Positions 10,579 through 18,141 of a stretch of DNA of 64,000 bases are shown piece by piece (position 1 is the stretch's first letter; the number at the start of each line of letters is the position of its first letter). Source of the DNA: an uncultured bacterium (lineage in GTDB: Bacteria > Spirochaetota > Leptospiria > Leptospirales > Leptonemataceae); assembly GCA_937928085.1 (NCBI GenBank), contig CALFVU010000005.1, positions 1-64,000 of the forward strand. Direction: 5' to 3'. The position numbers and the translations under genes were made by a program. The notes beneath the pieces are model-generated. The model ran no database searches and was not told the DNA's origin. It saw only the letters and a list, made by a program, of their open reading frames with translations.

Positions 10579-11970
10579 ATGATGAGATCGCTTTATTCAG
10601 GTGTTTCTGGTTTAAAAAATCATCAAATTCGAATGGATGTAATTGGGCATAATGTTTCGAATGTGAATACGCATGGTTATAAAGCAGAGAGAGTGAATTT
10701 TATGGATTTGCTTAGTCAGGAATTAGCGGGTGCTTCTGAACCAAAAGAAAACATAGGTGGTATCAATCCTCAACAAGTGGGTCTGGGATCTCTGATTGCT
10801 TCTATTGATAAGCTAATGACGCAAGGAAGTTTGCAAAATACTGGTAAAAATACAGACGTTGCTATTTCGGGAGAGGGGTTTTTTATTCTTCGAGATGGAG
10901 ATAAAAATTTTTATACAAGAGCAGGTTTTTTTGATTTAGATAAAGAAGGCTTTTTTGTTCATCCCGGAACAGGTCTTTATGTGCAAGGTTGGAATGCAAG
11001 AACAGATAATAAAGGAAATGCTTATATCAACACATCTACTACAATAGAAGATATTAAAATTCCGTTATATCAAAAAAAGCCAGCCAAAGCGACTACAGAG
11101 ATTGTTTTTCAATCAAACTTAAATCAAGCTGTGGAAATCGTTCCTCCTGATGCTACAGAAGAACAAATCCAACAGTTTTTAGAAGGACCTCCAGATAAAC
11201 GAAGAGGGCATATAACGACAATCAATATTTATGATCCCGAAGGAAACAAAAGAGAATTAAAATTAGAAATTTATAAAATTGATGAAAATCTCTGGAGATC
11301 GCGAGTTTCGATTGATGGTGCAGAAAATATAACTGTAAATGTGGTAGGTCCTGGTGGAATTGATACTAGTGTTCCGGGAAATCAATTTTTTGATTTAGGT
11401 TTTACGAGTGATGGGAGAATAGCTTCTGTTAGTGATGGAGTAGATACACTCAATTCTGGCGACCTAGATGTTCTAGTAACTTTTCGAATTGCAGGAAATC
11501 CTGAACCTCAGACCGTTCGCCTTAAAATGGGAGAAGCAGGTAGTGTTAAAGGAGTTACTCAATTCGCATCAGAATTTACTACAAGAGCAAAAGAACAAGA
11601 TGGATACCCTATGGGATATTTAGAAGCATTTACTATAGATAATACAGGTACAATTATTGGAACATACACAAATGGAGTAAAAGAACCTTTAGCGAAAATA
11701 GCTCTTGCAATTTTTACTAATCCTGCTGGTTTAAACAAAGAAGGAGAAACGAAATTTAGTTATTCTATGAATTCAGGTGAACCAAACATAGGGGAAGCGG
11801 GATCTGGAGGTAGAGGGAAAATTTTAGCTGGGTTATTAGAAATGTCCAATGTGGATCTAACAGATCAATTTACGGATATGATTGTTACTCAAAGAGGTTT
11901 TCAGGCTAATTCCAGAACTATTACTACTACCGATCAAATGATTCAAGAAGTCTTAGGTTTAAAACGTTAA
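10579..11970 (+). CDS. flgE: Flagellar hook protein FlgE (cysteine-free)
   Basis: A 463-residue FlgE that builds the flagellar hook. The N-terminal [16 protein letters not shown] and [14 protein letters not shown] and the C-terminal [16 protein letters not shown] form the coiled-coil D0 domain of rod/hook proteins; the long central insertion is typical of spirochaetes. Two adjacent ATGs (10579, 10582) follow AAGGG. Unusual feature: there is no cysteine in the whole protein. Spirochaetal FlgE normally has a conserved Cys (Cys178 in Treponema denticola) that forms a lysinoalanine cross-link with Lys165; here the matching place in IVFQSNLNQ is Ser179, while lysines are kept at 166-167. Confidence 0.96.
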   Translation: MMRSLYSGVSGLKNHQIRMDVIGHNVSNVNTHGYKAERVNFMDLLSQELAGASEPKENIGGINPQQVGLGSLIASIDKLMTQGSLQNTGKNTDVAISGEGFFILRDGDKNFYTRAGFFDLDKEGFFVHPGTGLYVQGWNARTDNKGNAYINTSTTIEDIKIPLYQKKPAKATTEIVFQSNLNQAVEIVPPDATEEQIQQFLEGPPDKRRGHITTINIYDPEGNKRELKLEIYKIDENLWRSRVSIDGAENITVNVVGPGGIDTSVPGNQFFDLGFTSDGRIASVSDGVDTLNSGDLDVLVTFRIAGNPEPQTVRLKMGEAGSVKGVTQFASEFTTRAKEQDGYPMGYLEAFTIDNTGTIIGTYTNGVKEPLAKIALAIFTNPAGLNKEGETKFSYSMNSGEPNIGEAGSGGRGKILAGLLEMSNVDLTDQFTDMIVTQRGFQANSRTITTTDQMIQEVLGLKR

Positions 11971-11977
11971 TTTATAG

Positions 11978-12001
11978 GGGAGGGGGATTCACTCTCTTTT
12001 T
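11978..12001 (+). terminator. Candidate terminator after flgE
   Basis: GGGAG (11978-11982) can pair with CTCTC (11992-11996, one G-U pair) across a 9-base loop, followed at once by five T residues. It lies 7 bases beyond the flgE stop and just before the convergent gene ends. The stem is short, so this is a modest prediction. Confidence 0.45.
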
Positions 12002-12194
12002 ACTTACATTTTTGATCTTTATCTATGCTTGGTAGTGAATTGCTCCAACAAGCAAAAGGGGTATAAAGTCCCCGAAGAAGGGGAATGATACCTAATGCTC
12101 CCCACCACGTTTCGTAAGAATACCCGATCCAGAAGAAAAAAATCCCTATAATAATTTTGACTATTCGGTCAAAAATGTCTATATATTTTTCCAT
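12000..12194 (-). CDS. Small DUF2892 / YgaP-like membrane protein
   Basis: A 64-residue protein with two hydrophobic helices (about residues 10-25 and 30-45) separated by GYSYETWWGALG, then GIIPLLRGLYTPFACW, the pattern of the DUF2892 inner-membrane family related to the membrane part of YgaP. The function is unknown. It starts 4 bases after the stop of the response regulator-cyclase gene upstream on this strand, so it is probably the last gene of the HDOD / cyclase operon. Convergent with flgE. Confidence 0.75.
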   Translation of the reverse strand: MEKYIDIFDRIVKIIIGIFFFWIGYSYETWWGALGIIPLLRGLYTPFACWSNSLPSIDKDQKCK

Positions 12195-12198
12195 ACGT

Positions 12199-13356
12199 TT
12201 AAGTTTTTAATAACGCTATTTTCTTTTGATTTCCTTCTAATAAATTCTTTTTATAACCAATGATTGTATAAATTGTTTTTTTTTCTTTTTTGCCCCTAAG
12301 GATAAAATCTCCAATTTTTTTGATTTGAAAAATCTCTTCTACGCTATTCAAACCTAAAGATTTTTGTTTTTGGTTGCATATTGTGATGGTTTCTTCGTCA
12401 AATAAGATTTTATTCCCAGTTTCTTTTGTTAAATCCTGAATTCTAGAAGCTGAGTTTACGGGATCTCCCATTACTGCATATTTCATTCTTCGGATTGAGC
12501 CTATATTACCAACAAAAAACTTTCCAGTAGATAAACCTATGCCAAAATCTACTTTTTCAATACTAAACTGGTTAAATCCTTTAATATATTCTGCTATATC
12601 TAAAGCTGATTTTAAAGCATTCAATTGATCATTTAATGTAGTGTTAGGACAACCAAAGGTAGCTAAAAGTCCATCTCCTAATAATTCGTTGATTGAACCC
12701 TGATTATTAAAAATGATATCCATTAAATCAGAAAATAAAGAAGATATATAATTTGCATAATTCTTAGGACCAATTCTTTCTGCTAGGGTCGTAGAACCTC
12801 TTACATCAAAAAACATAATAGTACCTTCTACGATATCTCCACCCAGTTCAGCAGAAACTTCTTCAGATAAGAGCTTTTCTACTAAATCGTAAGAGAAATA
12901 CCGCAATAATCGAAGCTTTTCGCTTTCTAATCTTTGGTTTAGTTGTTGAACCAATCTTCTTGATGCTAATAATTCTAAAGAAGATTGGATCTTCATAATT
13001 AAATCTGCCATTTTAATAGGTTTTGTTATGAATTCATTAGCTCCATTTGACATTGCTACGATTTTTGTTTCTTCGGAAGTATCAGCTGAAATTATAAAAA
13101 TGGGGATTAATTCATATTCAGGATGATTTCTTATTTCTTTTAGAACTTCCAGACCGGGTTTATTTGGAAGATAAATATCAAGAAGTAATAAATCAGGTTT
13201 TTGAGTTAAAAAAGTATTTAGTCCTTTTTCTCCATCTTGTTCTAAAAGTATATGATAACCCCACATAGAAATAAAATTTTTTATTAGTTCTCCCATAGAG
13301 GGGTCATCTTCTATAATTAAAATTGTAAAATTCGTTTGATTTTGTATTGTATTCAT
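12199..13356 (-). CDS. Response regulator with class III nucleotide cyclase output
   Basis: A 385-residue signalling protein. Residues ~10-130 are a receiver domain with phospho-acceptor Asp60 (LLLLDIYLP), the acidic pair EDD near 17 and Lys112 in FITKPIK. A linker helix leads to a class III adenylate/guanylate cyclase domain (~175-370) with metal-binding Asp184 (FFDVRGST) and Asp228 (LLGDGL), and the VMGDPVNSASR motif supplying Asn301 and Arg305. The position that is usually Lys for adenine recognition is Glu224, whereas Asp298 is kept, so the substrate (ATP or GTP) cannot be called. It follows directly on the HDOD gene (stop and start adjacent). Confidence 0.9.
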   Translation of the reverse strand: MNTIQNQTNFTILIIEDDPSMGELIKNFISMWGYHILLEQDGEKGLNTFLTQKPDLLLLDIYLPNKPGLEVLKEIRNHPEYELIPIFIISADTSEETKIVAMSNGANEFITKPIKMADLIMKIQSSLELLASRRLVQQLNQRLESEKLRLLRYFSYDLVEKLLSEEVSAELGGDIVEGTIMFFDVRGSTTLAERIGPKNYANYISSLFSDLMDIIFNNQGSINELLGDGLLATFGCPNTTLNDQLNALKSALDIAEYIKGFNQFSIEKVDFGIGLSTGKFFVGNIGSIRRMKYAVMGDPVNSASRIQDLTKETGNKILFDEETITICNQKQKSLGLNSVEEIFQIKKIGDFILRGKKEKKTIYTIIGYKKNLLEGNQKKIALLKT

Positions 13357-14193
13357 TTATGCAGAAGATAATTGATAAAACGGATGTTGTTTTAAGTTTT
13401 CGAAGGTTTGTTCATTAGCGAAAAGCAAAATAGCATCTCCTTTTCCTCCTAGTTGTTGAAAAATACTATTTGCTTTTGGAAAATTCGATGGGTCAAAAGG
13501 TATATGAAGCAATTCCATACCACATATAGAAGCAATAAAAGTAATTTTTTCAATATCAGATTGTAGTTCTTCGATTTTAGTATTTGTACTTATTCCACAA
13601 CATCGGACAATCACTTCGGGTAGTTTCCATTCTGTTGCAAGATGTCTTCCAATTTCTACCTGAGTTATTCCATAAGCGGATTTTTCTAGTTCTATAATAT
13701 CTAGTTCATCTTGTTCGGCTTGCTCAAGTAGAAAAGCATAATGATCTCCTTTATTGATTGCTAAAACTGTTATACCGAGTTTGTGTAATAAAGCTGCTAA
13801 AAAAACTTCTTCTACAATTTCTTTTTTGTTTAAATGTTTTGCAATTTCTTGAGCAAGTAAAGCAGAAACAATGGGTAATAAATTTGTATATTTTTTTACT
13901 GTTGGATTTTTGATTTTTTCGTTTAATCCTTTTGTTCCTAAAAATATAATTAAATTTTTCAAAGCTTTTAAACCTAATAAAGCTGTTGCATCTCTTAGTA
14001 ATTTAATTTTACCGGATCTTCCATAATATGCAGAGTTAGCAACTTTTAAAATTTCAGCTGTGATGCCTTTGTCTGGTGCAATAATTTTTTCTATATCTTG
14101 TGGGTTTGCTGTTGGTGCTGTATGATCATATTGAACTACTTTTAAGATTACATTCGGTAAGGGAGGTATGGAGATATCCTTTATGTCTTTCAT
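13357..14193 (-). CDS. HDOD-domain signalling protein
   Basis: A 278-residue protein consisting almost entirely of an HDOD domain, a metal-independent relative of HD phosphohydrolases that acts as a protein-interaction and signal output module. The hallmark IPPLPNVILKVVQ at the N-terminus, then TAEILKVANSAYYGR and FLAALLHKLGITVLA, are visible; the catalytic HD pair is absent (HK), as normal for HDOD. Its stop abuts the start of the response regulator-cyclase, so the two are very likely translated together and may work in one pathway. It diverges from the EAL-type gene at 14286. Confidence 0.88.
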   Translation of the reverse strand: MKDIKDISIPPLPNVILKVVQYDHTAPTANPQDIEKIIAPDKGITAEILKVANSAYYGRSGKIKLLRDATALLGLKALKNLIIFLGTKGLNEKIKNPTVKKYTNLLPIVSALLAQEIAKHLNKKEIVEEVFLAALLHKLGITVLAINKGDHYAFLLEQAEQDELDIIELEKSAYGITQVEIGRHLATEWKLPEVIVRCCGISTNTKIEELQSDIEKITFIASICGMELLHIPFDPSNFPKANSIFQQLGGKGDAILLFANEQTFENLKQHPFYQLSSA

Positions 14194-14285
14194 AAATTTC
14201 TAGTTATTCTAAGAGTTATCTTTGACAAGTAAAAATTTTATTTACTTAAAAAAAAATATTCAGAAATTAGCAGTGTTATTGTTTT

Positions 14286-15617
14286 ATGAGAAAAGATATT
14301 CTATGTTTTGATGAAGAAGTTTTTAAGAAGCGATTTATAGCTCCTAATCGAGGAAAACCTATTTTTTTAGTTCGTTTTGAACAAATTACTGGTGCTACAA
14401 TAGAAGAGTTTACTCTTTTTTTACTAGAAGAAATTCACTTTTTATTAAATACTGTAGATATTGATTTTGGCTTTTTAATTTCTCAAAAAGTTTTATTCTT
14501 GAGCATTGCACCGATAGTTTATTGGAATGAAAAAGAATTTCCTAATATAGACAATGCAGTGGGTAAATTTTTAGATTTGTGCGAAAAAGAAAAAAATATA
14601 TCTTTTCGTTTTGGAATTGGAAGAACACCTTGTAATTATATATCAGAAAGTGATGAAATTTTTTATGAATTGGTAGAATCATCCCAAAAGAATTTAGTGG
14701 ATAATCTTACTCGGTGGAAGTGGACTTTTTTTAACAAAGCGAATACCTATTTGTCCACTTCATCAAAAGAGGCAATGATTCAACCGACCATATATTTTAA
14801 TCCTATAAACGAAACTTTTTCGATCAAAGGAGGAGAAATTTTTATTGGGGGAGGATTGTATCATAATTATAAAGAACTCATTCATGATATTCCTTATGAT
14901 CAAAATATTCATCGTTTTGAGTTATTGATTTTAGAAAAGTTATTGATTGCTTCTGAAAACTGCCCCGGAGTGTTAAAATATAATATCTCTCCCCAATCCT
15001 TTATTGAAATTTTTAAAGATCCCATAAAAGTAAAAAGATTTTATGGGTTAGTTCAATCTTTGAATTTAGAACCTAAAAATATTCGATTAGAACTTGTTGA
15101 AAAACCTTATGAGGAAAACGAAGTAAAATTAAAAGATGTATGTAAAATGTTTTGGAATTATGGATTTAGTTTTGCAGCTGATGATTTTGGGGTAAGAAGT
15201 CAGAGTCATCAGGTTGTTTTAGAATTAGGAATTATGATTAAAGAATTTAAATTAGACCCTTTGAGTTTTCAGTTTAAACAAGAAGAAGATCAGATCAAAT
15301 TTTTAGATAACTTGGCTTTTATTGATTATTGTCAACATTTAGCGAATAATCGCGATGCTATAATTACTGCAGAAGCGGTAGAAGATTTAGATACTTTGGA
15401 GTTTTTAATTGAACATAAAATATATCATTTTCAGAGCAATTTATTATGTGGAAAAATGAGTATTTCAGATTATAAATTAAACTACGAAAACATGAAAGAT
15501 TTGCCATTTGATGAATTCAAAAAAATTTATGAGGAAACTCCTAATATAGAGATAAAAAGTCATAAAAATAATGTTTTTTTAATATATAGAAATAGAAAAA
15601 AACAATTAAAAGTTTAG
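14286..15617 (+). CDS. Degenerate EAL-domain protein
   Basis: A 443-residue protein whose C-terminal part (~170-415) has the EAL fold of cyclic-di-GMP phosphodiesterases: LELVEKP, AADDFGVRSQS, FKLDPLS and TAEAVED are recognisable. The first catalytic block, normally EAL, reads GGEIFIGG, so hydrolysis is doubtful and it may instead bind cyclic di-GMP or a partner protein. The N-terminal 150 residues look like a degenerate GGDEF-type or other alpha/beta domain that I cannot assign. ATG 14286 diverges from the HDOD gene across 92 bases, which presumably hold both promoters. Confidence 0.8.
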   Translation: MRKDILCFDEEVFKKRFIAPNRGKPIFLVRFEQITGATIEEFTLFLLEEIHFLLNTVDIDFGFLISQKVLFLSIAPIVYWNEKEFPNIDNAVGKFLDLCEKEKNISFRFGIGRTPCNYISESDEIFYELVESSQKNLVDNLTRWKWTFFNKANTYLSTSSKEAMIQPTIYFNPINETFSIKGGEIFIGGGLYHNYKELIHDIPYDQNIHRFELLILEKLLIASENCPGVLKYNISPQSFIEIFKDPIKVKRFYGLVQSLNLEPKNIRLELVEKPYEENEVKLKDVCKMFWNYGFSFAADDFGVRSQSHQVVLELGIMIKEFKLDPLSFQFKQEEDQIKFLDNLAFIDYCQHLANNRDAIITAEAVEDLDTLEFLIEHKIYHFQSNLLCGKMSISDYKLNYENMKDLPFDEFKKIYEETPNIEIKSHKNNVFLIYRNRKKQLKV

Positions 15618-16218
15618 TAATTTACGAGCTTTTGGAGAATTCACCACCAAAAGAAATCCCTTTACTAGACAAAAAATTACTACTCTATGATCTATTGCAA
15701 GAACTACTAGCAGAAAAGCTTATAGAATTTATACTACTTAAATAACTTAAATAAGAACTGTTGGAACTGTAAAATCTCTCTAAGCTTGCTATAAGCTCTA
15801 AGAAATACATAATACAATATAAAGCTATGTAAATATAATAAATTACATTTATCTACTTTGAATTTAAAAGAGCTTTTTGAACTTTTCCTTCCAAAAAAAA
15901 TGTAAGCGTTTTCTATATTCATATAAGGATTCTTTTTAGATTGTGGAAGTAGTAAGAGAATTAAAAGAATGATATATCTTTATAGTATATCTTTTTGACA
16001 ATTTTCCATTTCTTTAGCAATTTTAATTCTATAATCCTCTTTAATCATCAAGTTTTTTGAGTAATACAAAAAATTTTTTTATTTTTTTGTAAAAATATTT
16101 TTTTATAAAAATAATTTTTTATAAAAATTTTTACTAAGATGTTTTAGATCCCATGTTAAAAAAAAATAGACAGTGATCCTAAAGCTAAAAACATGGGCAT
16201 TTTCGGGTATTGTATTAT
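15618..16218. other. Intergenic stretch with a decayed open frame and A/T tracts
   Basis: About 600 bases without a convincing gene. Directly after the EAL gene, a plus-strand frame (15618-15743) is open and leucine/glutamate-rich, encoding segments such as YELLENSPPKEIPLLDKK and LLYDLLQELLAEK, without a start codon of its own, and may be a remnant. A minus-strand frame at 15734-15922 has no ribosome-binding site and was not accepted. From about 16070 to 16135 there are several overlapping TTTTTATAAAAA palindromes, then the hairpin listed separately. Confidence 0.45.
16150..16197 (+). promoter_or_regulatory. Inverted repeat in the leader of the omega-like gene
   Basis: CCCATGTT (16150-16157) and AACATGGG (16190-16197) form a perfect 8-bp inverted repeat with a 32-base loop, ending 21 bases before the ATG at 16219. 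There is no T-run after it, so it is not a simple terminator; it could be an mRNA leader element or a protein-binding dyad. Confidence 0.4.
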
Positions 16219-16701
16219 ATGGATAAAAATGAAAAAAGCTTTCAAATCAGAGATTTATTGGAGCTAACCAAAAATAATAAATACGAAACTTGTGTAGCTG
16301 CATTTGAAGTGGTAGAGAATTTTCATAAATTGGATTTAGATGTAAAAAAATTGGGATGGAAAACAAACAAGGTTGCAGTTATAGCAATGATGGCATTGTC
16401 CAAAGGGATTCTGAAATATGACTATATTACAGATCAACAAAGGCAGCAATTAGAAAAAGAATTAAAAGAAAAAGAAGTAAATATACATTTACAAAAAGCT
16501 GAGTCTTTGTTCAAGAAAAATAAAAAAATTTTAGATTCTGAAGAAGACCTAGTCGAAGAAGACATTGGAGAAACATTAAAAGAAGAACTACCAATAGAAA
16601 ATTATGAGGATTCTATAGAAAATAGCGAAAGTTTTATAGAAGATTCCTCTGAAGAATTTTCAGATGAGGAAGAAGAATTCGAAGAAGAAGAGGAAGAATA
16701 A
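16219..16701 (+). CDS. Acidic-tailed protein, possible RNA polymerase omega-like
   Basis: A 160-residue protein in two parts. The first ~75 residues (RDLLELTKNNKYETCVAAF, then KVAVIAMMALSKGILKY) resemble the helical core of RNA polymerase omega (RpoZ), where a block like NRYEAVLVAARR is followed by KPTVVALREI. The second half is a charged helix followed by an extremely acidic tail of Glu/Asp runs ending in EEEEE. ATG 16219 is used; an in-frame TTG (16210) lies just upstream. Omega stabilises the beta-prime subunit, but the identification rests on weak similarity; it may be an unrelated helical protein. Confidence 0.6.
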   Translation: MDKNEKSFQIRDLLELTKNNKYETCVAAFEVVENFHKLDLDVKKLGWKTNKVAVIAMMALSKGILKYDYITDQQRQQLEKELKEKEVNIHLQKAESLFKKNKKILDSEEDLVEEDIGETLKEELPIENYEDSIENSESFIEDSSEEFSDEEEEFEEEEEE

Positions 16702-16884
16702 AATCAGTTGATCCAAAAAAAAGCTCTTCATGATATTATATTAAAAAGCTTCAATTTTATAAAAATTTTATAAATAGAATTTGTAAAGTTTTATAATTTT
16801 TTATGAAGAAAATATTTTATATAAACACATAATTAAAAGAAATCTTTTTGATATTTGAAGTTTTAGGATATTAGGAGAGATTCT

Positions 16885-18141
16885 TTGCTGTTTCCAAATG
16901 TTTATTTGTCAAATTACAAAATTACAAAAGATAAAAATTTTATCGTTTATGATCAAAAACTTCATTCTAAATATAAAGAGCAGGAATATAAGAGAATTTT
17001 ACAAAATATCACACCATATATAAAAGTAATTGTTTTAATTGGTGCGGGGAATGGGGAGATCTTACTTTTTCTATTGAATTCTTTAGTAAACTTACAAAAG
17101 ATTTTGATTATTGAACCTATTTCTAATTTTATTGAATATCAAAAAACGCAAATTAAGATTAATTTTGATAAAATTCAATATATATACGATACTTCTCAAT
17201 TGTTTTCTATTTTACAAAAGTATGAACCAAAAGAATATTTTTTTTTGATTTATCCTGTATACAAAAGGCTTTTTCCCGAGTTAGTTGATTCTATTTCTCT
17301 AATGCTTAATTCAAGTATAGATAAGCGCACAATTTTAAAATTTACTTATTTATGGCAAAGAAATTATTTTAAAAATCTTTTTTATAAAAGAACATTATCT
17401 TTTATAGTGCATTGGGATTTTAAAAAAAAGAAAATTCTATTTTGTGGGGGAGGTCCTACATTACTAAAGGATTTAAAACAATATAAAAATTTAAATGAAT
17501 TTTTTATTATATCATCAGATACAGCTGTAATTCCTTTACTCGAAAATCATATACTAATAGATTGGGTCATCTCAATTGATCCAAACATAGGAACGATGTA
17601 TCATTTTTATAAATACAAGGAAAAATTACAATCTATCCCTTTGATTACATGGTTAGGGGGTAGACAAGAACTTTCTAAAATCTTTTCTAACGTGTTTTTT
17701 TTTATTACTAATTACCCTTTAGATCAAATTTTGCACAAGCACTATCCCGAAATTTGGAGTCTTTCTACCAATACCAGAGATGTCAAAGGATATTTGTTAT
17801 CGATTGCTGATTTAACAAATTCAGAAATATTTATGGCTGGCTGTGGGGTGATCCCTTCTTTGTCTATATATTATTATAAAGGAACGGGATATGATTATTA
17901 TGGAAAAATCAAGCAAACAAGGAAATTTTCTTTAGAACATTATCATTATCAATTGTATACTTACCAAAAATATAAGCTTAGTCAAGATTCTATAGTACAA
18001 AAACTACAAAATCAAAATATGAATGATACAACAAAAATCAAAATGATTGATACCGAAGAAATCATTACTATATTTCTAAAAGAACAACATTTTTTAAAAC
18101 AACAATATAAGGAGTTTAAACTGTTTTATGATTTTATTTAA
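16885..18141 (+). CDS. DUF115 / Maf-like protein (6-hydroxymethylpterin pyrophosphokinase fold)
   Basis: A 418-residue protein of the DUF115 family, which includes MptE and the motility-associated Maf proteins implicated in transfer of nonulosonic sugars to flagellin. The core (about residues 180-300) shows ILFCGGGPTLLKDL, FFIISSDTAVIPLL and DWVISIDPNIGTMYHF, the characteristic glycine-rich loop and SxDP block. Translation begins at TTG 16885: AGGAGA lies 6 bases upstream, whereas no ATG nearby has one. Its stop overlaps the end of the convergent rel gene by 4 nt. A role in flagellin modification is inferred from the family and from the neuB-like gene at 24823. Confidence 0.8.
   Translation: MLFPNVYLSNYKITKDKNFIVYDQKLHSKYKEQEYKRILQNITPYIKVIVLIGAGNGEILLFLLNSLVNLQKILIIEPISNFIEYQKTQIKINFDKIQYIYDTSQLFSILQKYEPKEYFFLIYPVYKRLFPELVDSISLMLNSSIDKRTILKFTYLWQRNYFKNLFYKRTLSFIVHWDFKKKKILFCGGGPTLLKDLKQYKNLNEFFIISSDTAVIPLLENHILIDWVISIDPNIGTMYHFYKYKEKLQSIPLITWLGGRQELSKIFSNVFFFITNYPLDQILHKHYPEIWSLSTNTRDVKGYLLSIADLTNSEIFMAGCGVIPSLSIYYYKGTGYDYYGKIKQTRKFSLEHYHYQLYTYQKYKLSQDSIVQKLQNQNMNDTTKIKMIDTEEIITIFLKEQHFLKQQYKEFKLFYDFI

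Noticed and set aside
15734-15922. 62-codon minus-strand open frame in the 600-base gap after the EAL gene
   Set aside because: No ribosome-binding site, aromatic/Lys-rich composition expected from random A/T-rich DNA, and no recognisable motif.
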